64,000 bases of DNA from Paractinoplanes lichenicola (GTDB lineage: Bacteria; Actinomycetota; Actinomycetes; Mycobacteriales; Micromonosporaceae): positions 434,001 through 498,000 of the forward strand of contig NZ_JAENHO010000006.1 of NCBI RefSeq assembly GCF_016785085.1, given 5' to 3'. Numbering within the stretch: the first letter of the stretch is position 1; each line of letters starts with the position of its first letter. Made by a program: the position numbers and the translations under genes. Positions 26,793 through 35,316 of this stretch are shown piece by piece. The notes under the pieces are model-generated. The model saw only the letters and a list, made by a program, of their open reading frames with translations. It did not search any database and had not been told where the DNA came from.

Positions 26793-28130
26793 GTGGGGGC
26801 CTTGAACGACGGCATGGGCGAACGACTGCGCACCCTGCGGCTCGAGCGCGGGCTGAGCCAGACGACACTCGCCCGGTCGCTCGTGTCGGCCAGCTACATC
26901 TCCCTGATCGAGGCGGGTAAACGCATCCCCGAACGTGAGGTGCTGCACGAACTCGCGCGCCGATTGGGCACCAGCGTGGACTACCTCGAGACCGGCGTCG
27001 ACACCGCCGCACTGCAGGAGCAGGAGCTGGCCGTACGGTATGCCGACCTCAGCCTGGCCAACGGGCAGACCGACGACGCGTTGCGCGCCTTTCGCGACCT
27101 GTCGAGCGCGGCGGTGCCGTCGGTGCGGTTCCGGGCCGGCTGGGGTGTCACCCGGGCGCTCGAACTGCGCGGCGAACTGCCGGAGGCGCTGGCCACGATC
27201 GAGCCGCTGATCACCGAGTCGCGGGCCGACCGGTTCGGCGAACCCACCCTGCTCGTGCTGCTCAACGCCCGCTGCCGGATGTACCGCGAGGCCGGCGACG
27301 TCGATCTGAGCATCACGTACGGGGAAGAAGCACTGGCCGAGGCCGCCCGGCTGGGCCTGCGCGGCACCGAGGACGAGGTGCGCCTGGCCACCACACTGGT
27401 CGGCTGCTACTGGGACCGCGGCGACCTGACCCGGGCCCGGCTGCTCAGCACCGAAGTGATCGACCGCGCCGAACAACACGGCACGCACCGGGCCAAAGGT
27501 TCGGCCTACTGGAACGCCAGCCTGGTGGCCGAGGCCGAGGGTCGCCGGCAGCTCGCGATCACGCTGGCCGAACGCGCGCTGGGCCTGCTCGGCGAGACGA
27601 TGGAGGAACACGGCCTGGCCCGGCTGCGGATGGTGCTGGGCTGGCTGCTGCTGCGCACCGACCCGCCGGACCTCGACCGAGCCTCGGCGCTGCTGACGAA
27701 GGCGCGCACAACCCTGGCCGAGGTGGGCGCGGACGTGGACCTGGCCCGCTGCGACCTGCACCTGGCCCGCCTGCAGCTGATGCGCGGCGCCTACGACGAG
27801 TCACTCAGCCGGATCGCGCAGGCTTTCCCCTCGCTCGACTCGCTACCCGTCGACCGGGCGCGAGCCCACCTGCTGCGCGGCCGCGCGCTGATCGCTCAAG
27901 GCCTGGCCGGCGAGGACGACCTCCGTACGGCGGAAAATCTGATCGCCGGCGCCCATGACCGCCGCCGGGTCGCGGAACTGTGGCGTGAACTCGCCGAAAC
28001 CTGGGAGTCCGTGGGCGAGCCGACGCGGGCGCTGGCCGCCTACCGCGCACTGGCCGACAGCCTCGGCGTCGTGTCGTGGCCCACGCCCGTCAGGCGGCCA
28101 TCCGCGCATACGTCAACGCCGCCCGGGTGA
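26793..28130 (+). CDS. XRE-type regulator with C-terminal TPR domain
   Basis: A 445-residue protein with an N-terminal XRE helix-turn-helix (MGERLRTLRLERGLSQ, ARSLVSASYISLIEAGKRIP) and a long helical C-terminus built of TPR-like repeats (for example AYWNASLVAEAEGRRQLAI). This architecture matches TPR regulators that read peptide signals (RRNPP-like) and pathway activators of actinomycetes. It starts 4 bp after the ABC-F gene, so it is probably the cluster's own regulator. The start is uncertain: GTG 26793 or ATG 26814. Confidence 0.82.
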   Translation: MGALNDGMGERLRTLRLERGLSQTTLARSLVSASYISLIEAGKRIPEREVLHELARRLGTSVDYLETGVDTAALQEQELAVRYADLSLANGQTDDALRAFRDLSSAAVPSVRFRAGWGVTRALELRGELPEALATIEPLITESRADRFGEPTLLVLLNARCRMYREAGDVDLSITYGEEALAEAARLGLRGTEDEVRLATTLVGCYWDRGDLTRARLLSTEVIDRAEQHGTHRAKGSAYWNASLVAEAEGRRQLAITLAERALGLLGETMEEHGLARLRMVLGWLLLRTDPPDLDRASALLTKARTTLAEVGADVDLARCDLHLARLQLMRGAYDESLSRIAQAFPSLDSLPVDRARAHLLRGRALIAQGLAGEDDLRTAENLIAGAHDRRRVAELWRELAETWESVGEPTRALAAYRALADSLGVVSWPTPVRRPSAHTSTPPG

Positions 28131-28650
28131 GGTCGGCCTTGTTGCCCGCGCCGAGCTTCGAGCGGGCCCGCTTCACGTACGTGTCCACCGTGTGCTTGCT
28201 GATCAGCAGCCGCCGCCCGATCTGCTCATGCGTCAATCCCTGCGCGACCAGCTCCACGATCGACTGCTCCCGCGGCGAAAGCACCGGCACCGCACGGGGG
28301 CCGGCCGGCTTCGCCACCTGCCGCACAGCATCGATGAAACTCTGCGGATGCTCCCGCTTGTGCAGGAACGCAGACGCCCCCGCCGCCAACCCCGCCGCAA
28401 CGGTCCGCGGGTCATCCACGGCCGAGATCAGCAGAACCGGCACCTGCGGGGCCAGCTTCCGGACAGCCGGAAAACACGGCACGTCGTCGGCGAGGTGCAG
28501 ATCGAGCAGCAACACATCGAGCTCGTCCGCCTTCACCCCGTCCACATCGGAGGCAGTGACCACGACGCTGATGTCGAGAGCAACCTCCAGAGCGCTACGC
28601 AACCCGAGCAACGCAAGCGGATGATCGTCGACAATCCCGACCCGAATCAC
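28090..28650 (-). CDS. NarL/LuxR-family response regulator
   Basis: A 186-residue regulator with a receiver domain (VDDHPLALLG, phospho-acceptor Asp in LLLDLHLAD, Lys in FLHKREHP) and a LuxR helix-turn-helix (LSPREQSIVELVAQGLTHEQ, then LLISKHTVDTYVKRARSKL). The receiver is a little short. No partner kinase is adjacent. It is convergent with the XRE-TPR gene and overlaps it by 41 bp, so expression of one may affect the other. Confidence 0.88.
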   Translation of the reverse strand: MIRVGIVDDHPLALLGLRSALEVALDISVVVTASDVDGVKADELDVLLLDLHLADDVPCFPAVRKLAPQVPVLLISAVDDPRTVAAGLAAGASAFLHKREHPQSFIDAVRQVAKPAGPRAVPVLSPREQSIVELVAQGLTHEQIGRRLLISKHTVDTYVKRARSKLGAGNKADLTRAALTYARMAA

Positions 28651-28809
28651 AGCATTCTCCTCCCGAAGGTGCCAAAAGCATAACTAGCCGCCATGACTAA
28701 CAGTCAACGCACGAGTCATGGCCTAGGGGCCAGGCTCCACCCCTCGGGGCTCGGGTGCCGGCCGCCGCCGACCTCGACAGGATCTGAGCGCTCCGGTCAT
28801 CCTGGTCCG

Positions 28810-29523
28810 GTGTTGAGCGACCGTGATCGCACCCTGCTGGCTCCCCACGTCGCCCTGCTGCGGCGCGCCCGGCACGACCTGGCTGCCGCCGAGGCGGAAC
28901 TGGCCGAGGCCGAGCGCGATCAGGCCGACTCGACCACGCTTACCGATTGGCGGGACCGGCTGTTCGGTGGCGTGTTGAGTGTCGACGAAGGACGCGCCCG
29001 GCAATATCGGCGCTCACGGAAGACGCGCAATGCCGCTGCCAAGGTGCGCGACGAAGCGCGAGTCCAGTACGAGAAGTACGCCGAACGGGTCGATTCGCTT
29101 CTGGAGCCGATGCTGCTGGAGGACGCCGGCTATCGGGCCCGGGTGGACGCCGTACGGGCGGCCGACAAAGCACTCAAAGCCTGCCAGGACATGCGCTTCC
29201 GGATTGTGTCCACCCTGGCTCAGCCCACGCAGAAACAGCAGCAGAACTGGCATGAGGCCGAGTTCGGGCGGCAGCGGTTCGCCGAGATGGTCGCGGCTCT
29301 CCAGCAGGACGCGCCCCGCGTACGCCGGTTGGTCGAACGCGCCGGAATGGACAGCCCGGCGCTGGACACGAGCGGGCTGCGCTCGACCGGACCCGCCGCC
29401 GATCAGGCGCTACGCGGATTGCAGCGGCAGCTCGACACGCTCATCAAAGAGGCCACCGAGTGGCGTTCCGCGGTCGAACGAAATCGGCTCGCCGTGCTGC
29501 GCGCCGCCCACGATTCCCTATGA
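28810..29523 (+). CDS. hypothetical protein, coiled-coil rich
   Basis: About 237 residues, almost wholly helical and charged, with long Ala/Glu/Arg-rich stretches (ARHDLAAAEAELAEAERDQA) likely to form coiled coils. No signal peptide or membrane helix is seen. I prefer the GTG at 28810 because the sequence upstream is low-quality coding. Its stop overlaps the opposite gene by 6 bp. No family is recognised. Confidence 0.6.
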   Translation: MLSDRDRTLLAPHVALLRRARHDLAAAEAELAEAERDQADSTTLTDWRDRLFGGVLSVDEGRARQYRRSRKTRNAAAKVRDEARVQYEKYAERVDSLLEPMLLEDAGYRARVDAVRAADKALKACQDMRFRIVSTLAQPTQKQQQNWHEAEFGRQRFAEMVAALQQDAPRVRRLVERAGMDSPALDTSGLRSTGPAADQALRGLQRQLDTLIKEATEWRSAVERNRLAVLRAAHDSL

Positions 29524-30339
29524 GACCACCCTGCGGGCCAGGGCAATGACAAAAGGCGATCTCCCTGTACGCCATACCTGCCGTTCCTCGTACGGCCAGG
29601 CGTACACGGGACAACCGTCGCGGCACAATGCGGCCAGTTCCGGCTCGTCGAGGTCGACGGCGGCGTGCTCGTAAAGGCGGGCGAGTCGCGGCACGATCAC
29701 GCCGTAGTCGACAATCCGCGACAGATAGTTCTCGTCCGCCAGCACCTTCTCGATGCTCACCTTGCCCAGCGGATAGACGTCCGGCAGTACGTCTTTGAGC
29801 GAGAGGAACAGGTCGGCGCCGCGACGACGGGGGTCACCGAGCAGACTGCCGAGCACCGACAGGCGGCCCAGCGCGAGCTTGGGGCGTACGAGAAGGCAAT
29901 GCGCATAAAGCACCCGGAGCAGCGCGACATCCATGAAGAACCGCTCGAGCTGCCCTTCCCCGGCCACGAGATCGCGGTGCCGCAGATAGCCCGCGACAAT
30001 GCTCGAGTTGTGCGCGCGATACCAGCGCTCGGGCGACGGATCGCGCAAAAAAGCGCACCAGAAAGCGACACTTCGACTGCTCGGTTCGCCATCGTTCAGC
30101 AGCTGAGCCTCGGCCGCGTCCCGCAGCAGTGATTCGTTCACGGCCCGCCACCAGGGGCTGCCGCCCTCAGCCCGCAGCACGCCGCAGCGGATCTGCCAGC
30201 GCATAAAGGCAACTTCGGCCCTTCTGTACGCCCGGAGGCCGCGCTGCTCGTAGAACGCGGACGCCAGTCGCAGCCGTTGCGCGGGATCGTCACGCGCCGC
30301 GGCGACAAGCTCGGCCGCCCGCTCACTCGCCTCGGTCAT
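29518..30339 (-). CDS. hypothetical protein
   Basis: A 273-residue, Trp/Tyr/Arg-rich soluble protein. The N-terminus is helical (ASERAAELVAAARDDPAQRL) and later segments include RLARLYEHAAVDLDEPEL and YAWPYEERQVWRTG. No catalytic motif is apparent. It is convergent with the coiled-coil gene. No family is recognised. Confidence 0.65.
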   Translation of the reverse strand: MTEASERAAELVAAARDDPAQRLRLASAFYEQRGLRAYRRAEVAFMRWQIRCGVLRAEGGSPWWRAVNESLLRDAAEAQLLNDGEPSSRSVAFWCAFLRDPSPERWYRAHNSSIVAGYLRHRDLVAGEGQLERFFMDVALLRVLYAHCLLVRPKLALGRLSVLGSLLGDPRRRGADLFLSLKDVLPDVYPLGKVSIEKVLADENYLSRIVDYGVIVPRLARLYEHAAVDLDEPELAALCRDGCPVYAWPYEERQVWRTGRSPFVIALARRVVS

Positions 30340-30363
30340 GATGCAGGGACCGTAACGTGAACA

Positions 30364-30398
30364 GGCCCGCGACGTCTCCGCCGCGGGCCCGCCTTTTT
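30364..30398. terminator. stem-loop with T-run
   Basis: GGCCCGCG (30364-30371) pairs with CGCGGGCC (30382-30389), followed by CGCCTTTTT on the plus strand. It lies between two minus-strand genes, directly after the anti-sigma stop. On the minus strand it is a hairpin preceded by an A-run. It probably terminates the sigma operon, although the T-run orientation suits plus-strand transcription better. Confidence 0.5.
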
Positions 30399-30406
30399 CG
30401 AGGGGG

Positions 30407-31102
30407 TCAGCCGACGCCCTGAACGGCGTCCTTGTGCACGTGAACTCCGGCGCCCAGCTCGACGATCTGGGACTCCGTCAGGCCCAGACCCTGCCAGACC
30501 TGAACGAGCAGGTATATGCCGTTCGGCTGCTCGACCCAGAGCGTCCAGCCGCTGTCACCGGATTTGTCGGCCGGTTCCATGCCCTTGAGCAGGACACCGT
30601 TCTTGTCGCCGACCTTGACCGCCTTGCCCTCACGACCCGGGCCGCTCTGGTCCTTCGACTCGAGCATGATCGCGATCTTGTCGACGAACGAGTCCTCGTT
30701 GTAGACCGGGTCCGCCGACGGGTTGACATCCGGCCCCGGGTTCTTCGCCTTCTCGGGCGCGATCGTCAGGTAGCCCTGCTCGCTGGCCTGGACGAACCAG
30801 CCGTCCGGCACCTTGTCGACGGTGAAGCCCTTCGGCTGCTCACCCTTGTACGCGACGAGTTGCACGCTCGCGACGGTCGCGGTGCCCTTGTCGGCAGGCA
30901 CGGTCGGCGCGCCCGTGCTCGTGGCAACCGCGATCGCGGCGGTCAGCGCGGCAACGCCGAACGCCGACCCGGCACACGCCTGCACGGCCCGGCGGCGGCG
31001 CAGGGCCCGGCGCCCCCGGGCCAGGTCGGCCTCGGCCTGCTTGCTGTCAACGGCGTGCATCGGCCCGGCGATCTCCTCGAAGTGGTCACGCAGGTCGTTC
31101 AT
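30407..31102 (-). CDS. predicted anti-sigma-type membrane protein
   Basis: A 231-residue protein with a cytoplasmic N-terminus (MNDLRDHFEEIAGPMH), an Arg-rich stretch, one membrane helix (about 46-66) and an extracytoplasmic domain. Its ATG overlaps the stop of the ECF sigma gene (ATGA). A single-helix protein coupled to a SigE-type ECF factor is the usual arrangement for a regulator that holds the sigma factor at the membrane. There is no clear zinc-binding HxxxCxxC motif. Confidence 0.7.
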   Translation of the reverse strand: MNDLRDHFEEIAGPMHAVDSKQAEADLARGRRALRRRRAVQACAGSAFGVAALTAAIAVATSTGAPTVPADKGTATVASVQLVAYKGEQPKGFTVDKVPDGWFVQASEQGYLTIAPEKAKNPGPDVNPSADPVYNEDSFVDKIAIMLESKDQSGPGREGKAVKVGDKNGVLLKGMEPADKSGDSGWTLWVEQPNGIYLLVQVWQGLGLTESQIVELGAGVHVHKDAVQGVG

Positions 31103-31683
31103 GGGGTGGCTCCCTGGCTGGAGAAGGTGGGTTGCGCCTGGTGCAGCGCGGCACGGAGACGATCCAGACCCCGGGCGGTCTGACTCTTGACGTTGCCCTC
31201 CGAGCAGCTCAGCGCGTCCGCCGTGGCTGCCACATCGAGGTCGTAGAAGTAGCGGAAGACAACCGCCGCCCGCATCTTGGGCGGCAGCTCGCGAAGCGCC
31301 TGCTTCACGGCCTCACCGGCGGGGCCAGCGCCGGAAGACGTATCGCTGGGGACGTCGGGGAGCACAGCCATGGTCTGCTCCCGGCGCCGCCAGATCCGCC
31401 GCTTCTCGTCGATCAACGCGTTGACCAGCACACGACGCACATACCCGTCCGGGTTGTCCGCGCGTTGGAATGCCGGCCAGGCGACATACAGCTTCGTCAG
31501 GGCCGCCTGAACGAGATCCTCGGCCAGGTGGGTGTCACCGGCCGTCAGCAGGGTCGCCGTGTGGAGAAGGCGAGGTCGCCGGCTGACCACGAACGCGTGG
31601 AACTGCTCGTCTCGCTCGGACCCACCCGAGCCGCTGTCTCGTCTCACACCCCGATGACGATCAGCGGCGGGCTCAGGTTGCAT
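31099..31683 (-). CDS. ECF sigma factor, SigE-like family
   Basis: A 194-residue sigma factor with region 2 (EDLVQAALTKLYVAWPAFQR) and region 4 (LRELPPKMRAAVVFRYFYDL, then SEGNVKSQTARGLDRLR). The match is to the large actinobacterial SigE-type group. The following gene is its likely membrane-bound regulator. The N-terminal ~25 residues are disordered, so the true start may be downstream of the ATG used. Confidence 0.85.
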   Translation of the reverse strand: MQPEPAADRHRGVRRDSGSGGSERDEQFHAFVVSRRPRLLHTATLLTAGDTHLAEDLVQAALTKLYVAWPAFQRADNPDGYVRRVLVNALIDEKRRIWRRREQTMAVLPDVPSDTSSGAGPAGEAVKQALRELPPKMRAAVVFRYFYDLDVAATADALSCSEGNVKSQTARGLDRLRAALHQAQPTFSSQGATP

Positions 31684-31721
31684 CGCCCCATGATGGGTTC
31701 CGCCGACAACCCGGACTGCGG

Positions 31722-31797
31722 TGGTGCCCCCGGTAGGAATCGAACCTACGACACACGGTTTAGGAAACCGATGCTCTATCCCCTGAGCTACGAGGGC
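31722..31797 (-). tRNA. tRNA-Arg (anticodon CCT)
   Basis: The cloverleaf folds completely: acceptor GCCCTCG/CGGGGGC (one G-U pair), D-arm GCTC/GAGC, anticodon loop TTCCTAA with anticodon CCT, T-arm GTAGG/CCTAC with TTCGATT loop, discriminator A and an encoded CCA. It reads AGG codons. The 5' half, with ~370 bp of upstream DNA, is repeated at 45730, so this tRNA is the integration site of the island. Confidence 0.95.
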
Positions 31798-32169
31798 CTG
31801 CGGCCCATATCGTACCTACCAGGGCGTTCCCGGGAGTGCCCGGGCGTCCCATCGAGTGCCCAGTGGTGCCACCTGATCGATCACTTGGGTCCCGTCGCTG
31901 GTCGGAGCGCGTACGGAGCAAACCCCGGGCGCACGCGACCCGGCGTGCCCGGCGGTGACCACGGATGCCCAGCGCTGACGGTGGGTGCTATTCGCTCCCC
32001 GAGCACGTCCGGAGTACTCGCGGCGACTTCTGAGCTGCGGAAACATCTTCGGCGGTCGACTTGATGGTCGCGCGAGGTCAGGCGATGGTTCGTGCCACCG
32101 GTACCGCGCGGTGCGCCTCCTGCGGCAGCGTCGCCGGGCACCTCGCGCACGAGGTGCCCGGCGCGTGGC
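31760..32169. repeat. left copy of a ~400-bp direct repeat (att end of the island)
   Basis: The first 40 bp (31760-31799, anticodon loop to 5' end of the tRNA) are identical to 45730-45769. The next ~370 bp match 45770-46139 with many substitutions and small gaps. It ends in a hairpin segment (32122-32169) that recurs identically at 33253-33300. It marks the left border of a ~14-kb insertion. Confidence 0.85.
32122..32169. repeat. 48-bp hairpin repeat, copy 1
   Basis: It contains a perfect 13-bp inverted repeat (arms GCCGGGCACCTCG and CGAGGTGCCCGGC, loop CGCA). It is identical over 48 bp to 33253-33300 and related to 46091-46138. It could end transcription or be a recombination or replication site. 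Confidence 0.85.
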
Positions 32170-32177
32170 CCCGTTCG

Positions 32178-32831
32178 CTACGACGAATCGGTCGCCAGCT
32201 GACCCCGCCACTCCTCGAATCGTTTCCGCATGGCGGCGATGTGATCAGGGGTTGCCTCGTAGGCCGCGAAGCGTCGATCTGGGTAGCGGTGCAGCATGGC
32301 GAGCAGGTCGGCGAAGATCCGCCGGTCGAACCCGGCATCGGCTTCCTCAGCCAGCTCGAGCAGCCGTTCGCGGGTGAAATAACCGGTCATAATGGCGGCG
32401 TCGACGTCGAGGAAATCACGCGGCTCGGCCCGAGTGAACAGCGCAGACACCTTCCCGGCGACGACGTCGTCCATGTGAAGAACCGGACCGACGTCCATCA
32501 CCACCGGCGGCAAGGAGCGCCAGTTCGCGGCCAACTCGACCTTGTAAGGCCGCTCGGGTTCGGCCGGGTCGGTGACGGCGAGCTGGGCGAAGGTCTCGAA
32601 TTGCCGAACGATGTCGACGGCGTAACCGGCCGCGCGGTATCCGTCGATGACGGCGTCCACCGCTGCCGTGAACTCACCCCGGCGGTCCCAGGCTGTGAAA
32701 AGGTCAATGTCTTCGCTCGGACGGTCAAGGATGCCGTGCGCTTGGACTGCGTACCCGCCGGCCAGTGCGAAGCCGTAACGGCCGGCCACTCGGAGCCCGA
32801 TCTCCGCGAGCCGGAGGTGGCTTGGATCCAT
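32178..32831 (-). CDS. AbiEii-type nucleotidyltransferase toxin
   Basis: A 217-residue protein of the AbiEii/DUF1814 nucleotidyltransferase fold, with FALAGGYAVQAHG (glycine loop) and SEDIDLFTAW (catalytic DxD), then VELAANWRS and DDVVAGKVSALFTRAEPRD. These toxins modify tRNA or other targets and act in abortive infection. It follows a 117-residue gene by 2 bp, the expected antitoxin position. The two-gene cassette lies between two identical 48-bp hairpin repeats. Confidence 0.78.
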   Translation of the reverse strand: MDPSHLRLAEIGLRVAGRYGFALAGGYAVQAHGILDRPSEDIDLFTAWDRRGEFTAAVDAVIDGYRAAGYAVDIVRQFETFAQLAVTDPAEPERPYKVELAANWRSLPPVVMDVGPVLHMDDVVAGKVSALFTRAEPRDFLDVDAAIMTGYFTRERLLELAEEADAGFDRRIFADLLAMLHRYPDRRFAAYEATPDHIAAMRKRFEEWRGQLATDSS

Positions 32832-32833
32832 GG

Positions 32834-33187
32834 TCAGCCGGCGAGTGCCTGTGGCGGCGTGGCCAGTTCCGAGAAGCGGGCCTGCCACAGCGCCCGCAAT
32901 CGGGCAGGAAGCCACAGAGAAGGCCATACCCGGCGCAGAACATCGGCATCGAGCCAGCGATTGAGGTCCTCGGCGCTGGCCGCTTGGTTCAGGACGGTCT
33001 GGTACATCACCTGGAGGTCGCCGGGATCATCAAGGTCGTAGGTGCTGTCGCCGGACCAATCCAGTGATCGATCGAGAGTGACTTGGCCGCCGGTCGGCCC
33101 GTGCAGATCGGCAAGGTGCGACGGCACGACGTAATGCCGTTGGTCCACATACCGCGAACCGCGCGGCGGCCGGTCGATCGTTGCCAT
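32834..33187 (-). CDS. probable antitoxin partner of the AbiEii-like toxin
   Basis: A 117-residue basic, Trp-rich protein (start MATIDRPPRGSRYVDQ), with GGAGGTGG six bases before the ATG. It is encoded immediately upstream of, and almost overlapping, the nucleotidyltransferase. No helix-turn-helix is obvious by eye. The antitoxin role rests on gene order only. Confidence 0.6.
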   Translation of the reverse strand: MATIDRPPRGSRYVDQRHYVVPSHLADLHGPTGGQVTLDRSLDWSGDSTYDLDDPGDLQVMYQTVLNQAASAEDLNRWLDADVLRRVWPSLWLPARLRALWQARFSELATPPQALAG

Positions 33188-33252
33188 CTGTTCCACCTCC
33201 TGAGCCGATGATACGGCCAGGAGTTCCTAGCGGGTCTCGTCTGGCCGGCGCC

Positions 33253-33300
33253 GCGGCAGCGTCGCCGGGCACCTCGCGCACGAGGTGCCCGGCGCGTGGC
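33253..33300. repeat. 48-bp hairpin repeat, copy 2
   Basis: Identical to 32122-32169. It lies just upstream of the AbiE operon, so the cassette is flanked by direct repeats about 1.1 kb apart. This suggests a recombination-mediated insertion or duplication. Confidence 0.85.
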
Positions 33301-34030
33301 TTTCCGCCACGCCGGCGTGCCGACCTCGGCGACGACTGGAGCGTTCGTCGCACTATTGGTACGAACGGTCCATGTCGAGGTCTACTGGGCTGCTGGCCGC
33401 AGCGGACGAGCGTGAGGCCAACTCGTTAGACCGGGGTGGCCCACACTGACCTCCGCACTTCGTGCACGTGCCCAGGTGAAGGCCACTTGAGTCTTCAAGA
33501 TTCTGACAAAGAGTCTCGGCCGTCTCACCGCTTAACGCCCGAAATGCGTGCTTAGTAATGCTCAGGCATCCGCCGTTCGGCTGATTCTCGCGTCGAGGTG
33601 TTCGCAGCAGCTGACAAGAAGCGGTTTGGGGGTGTCGGCGGATAGCGGCTGCTTCGGGATCCGCCCGGCGCGGCCCACCCGTAGCCGACGCGGTCCACGC
33701 CATTGCCGCGGCCTTTTCGTGCTCACGTCGCTCGTGAGCGCACGCTGCGCGACGTCGTTCCGCTTAGCGACCCGCCTTCCACCCAGCCATCGAACTCTGG
33801 AGCCTTTGTGTCCGCACCTGTAACGACATCGAGCCTTGCACCCTCTTTCTCCCTGACGGGCCATCTCGGCTTGCCGTCCACTCGGAACCGCTGCTTGTCC
33901 TCCCTGTTGACCTCCGTTGGGAAACGGACCCATGAGCATGTCTTACAGCGCAGCGCAGTGCGTCTTTCCCGTAACGCAGCCGTCCCGCGACAGACCCTCC
34001 AGTCTGGGTCTCTCCCCCGGGGACGACGCC
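33301..34030. other. ~730-bp region without a supported gene
   Basis: No frame looks like real protein. It contains a hairpin (GCTCACG 33721-33727 / CGTGAGC 33733-33739, 5-nt loop). In AICE-type elements the DNA before the replication-relaxation gene can hold origin or transfer sites, so this is a candidate non-coding control region. Confidence 0.35.
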
Positions 34031-34915
34031 ATGGTTAGGCCATCGCGGTACGTCGATCCCGTCCTACGCGTGCAGTCGCAGATCACTGACCGGGACTGCG
34101 TCCTGCTCGACTGGCTTGCCGAGCATGATGTGCTGACCACGGTGCAGATCGCGCAGGCGTTGTTCCCGTCGCTGGACTACGCGCAGGAACGGCTGCGCAC
34201 CCTGGTCGGTCTTCGGGTGCTGGAACGGTTCCGGCCGAATCGGGCCGGCGGCGGCTCGTTCCCGTATCACTATGTCATCGCCCAGCTGGGTTTGGAGGTC
34301 GCCGCTGCGCAACGCGGCGAGCGCCTTGAGCGCGGCTACCGCGACCGGGCCCGGCGGCGCCGCTGGCAGTTGACCAACCGCGCGAACCTGGCGCACCTGG
34401 TGGGCGTCAACGGCTTCTTCACCGCCCTGGCCGGTCACGCCCGCACCCGGCCCGGCTGCGACCTGGCGCGGTGGTGGTCGGCCCGGCAGTGCCAGCAGAT
34501 GGGCGCCTTCGCCGGCGAGGGCGCCGACGTCACCGAACGTACCTACATCCCGAGTTCGCGGCCCGACGGACACGGAATCTGGATCGAGGACGGCTCAGAG
34601 ACTCCCTTCTTGCTTGAGTACGACACCGGCACCGAACGGCCGCTCTCCCGCCTGGTCGACAAGATCGGCGGATACGAGGAGTTCGCCGATGTCACCGGGC
34701 GGGTGTGGCCGGTGCTGTTCTGGCTGCCCAGCCCGGTCCGGGAGCGCCACCTGCACGAGGAACTGACCGATGCCGGCGTGTGCTACCCCGTGGTCACCGC
34801 GACCCACGACGCGGGCAACCCCGCCGATGCGGTGTGGTGGCTGCACCGCCGATCGGGGCAACGCCTGCGTCTGGCCGAACTGCACGGCCACAACCTGATA
34901 GCCGTCGCACGGTAA
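34031..34915 (+). CDS. replication-relaxation family protein
   Basis: A 294-residue protein starting MVRPSRYVDPVLRVQSQI, with an N-terminal winged-helix segment (LLDWLAEHDVLTTVQIAQAL, then LDYAQERLRTLVGLRVLERF) and a C-terminal nuclease-like fold (EDGSETPFLLEYDTGTE, GYEEFADVTGRVWPVLFWLP). This is the family found in actinobacterial conjugative plasmids and AICEs beside replication genes. It marks the island as plasmid-related. Confidence 0.82.
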   Translation: MVRPSRYVDPVLRVQSQITDRDCVLLDWLAEHDVLTTVQIAQALFPSLDYAQERLRTLVGLRVLERFRPNRAGGGSFPYHYVIAQLGLEVAAAQRGERLERGYRDRARRRRWQLTNRANLAHLVGVNGFFTALAGHARTRPGCDLARWWSARQCQQMGAFAGEGADVTERTYIPSSRPDGHGIWIEDGSETPFLLEYDTGTERPLSRLVDKIGGYEEFADVTGRVWPVLFWLPSPVRERHLHEELTDAGVCYPVVTATHDAGNPADAVWWLHRRSGQRLRLAELHGHNLIAVAR

Positions 34916-34936
34916 ACCCCTCACCGGCTTCCCGCA

Positions 34937-35020
34937 GTGACAGCCACCGACAAGACCTTTCCGTGCCGGGTGACAGACGGCGCCCTCTGTCACCACGCGT
35001 ACGGCCGCGGTGGTGACAGA
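34937..35020. promoter_or_regulatory. cluster of GTGACAG motifs in alternating orientation
   Basis: GTGACAG at 34937-34943, then GGTGACAGA (34969-34977), its inverse TCTGTCACC (34986-34994) and GGTGACAGA again (35012-35020). The inner pairs form inverted repeats. This looks like an array of operator sites (for example for a GntR/Kor-type repressor) or origin iterons, sitting between the replication-relaxation and Spd-like genes. Confidence 0.6.
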
Positions 35021-35124
35021 TGCGGACGCTATCGTCGCGCCCCCGTCACACCGTTGCCAGTACGCCGACTGGTCGCGCCCGTCCGGGCTCCGCTTTCATC
35101 CATATCGACCAAAGGACCCACAGC

Positions 35125-35247
35125 CATGAAGTCCTGCCAGCATTTGCAAACGCCCGCCTTCGCGTCCCGGCATGTCCCCCACGAGAACCGTCGTGAACGT
35201 CCTCCGGCGCGTACGGCACGGGCCGGTCCGCGGGAGGTGTTCCCGTA
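35125..35247 (+). CDS. possible 40-residue basic peptide
   Basis: A short frame starting MKSCQHLQTPAFASRH, Arg/His rich, in the leader region of the Spd-like gene. It has a weak GGA-rich upstream stretch and no family. It may be a leader peptide or chance. Confidence 0.25.
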
Positions 35248-35316
35248 GTAACGAGTCGTTCGCCGGACCGAACCGTCCGCGGCAACCGCGCCGAGGGCCT
35301 GGCCCAGATTCTGATC

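Noticed and set aside
33353..33703. 116-codon minus-strand frame containing a CxxC pair
   Set aside because: Composition and codon use do not look coding, and no start signal was seen.
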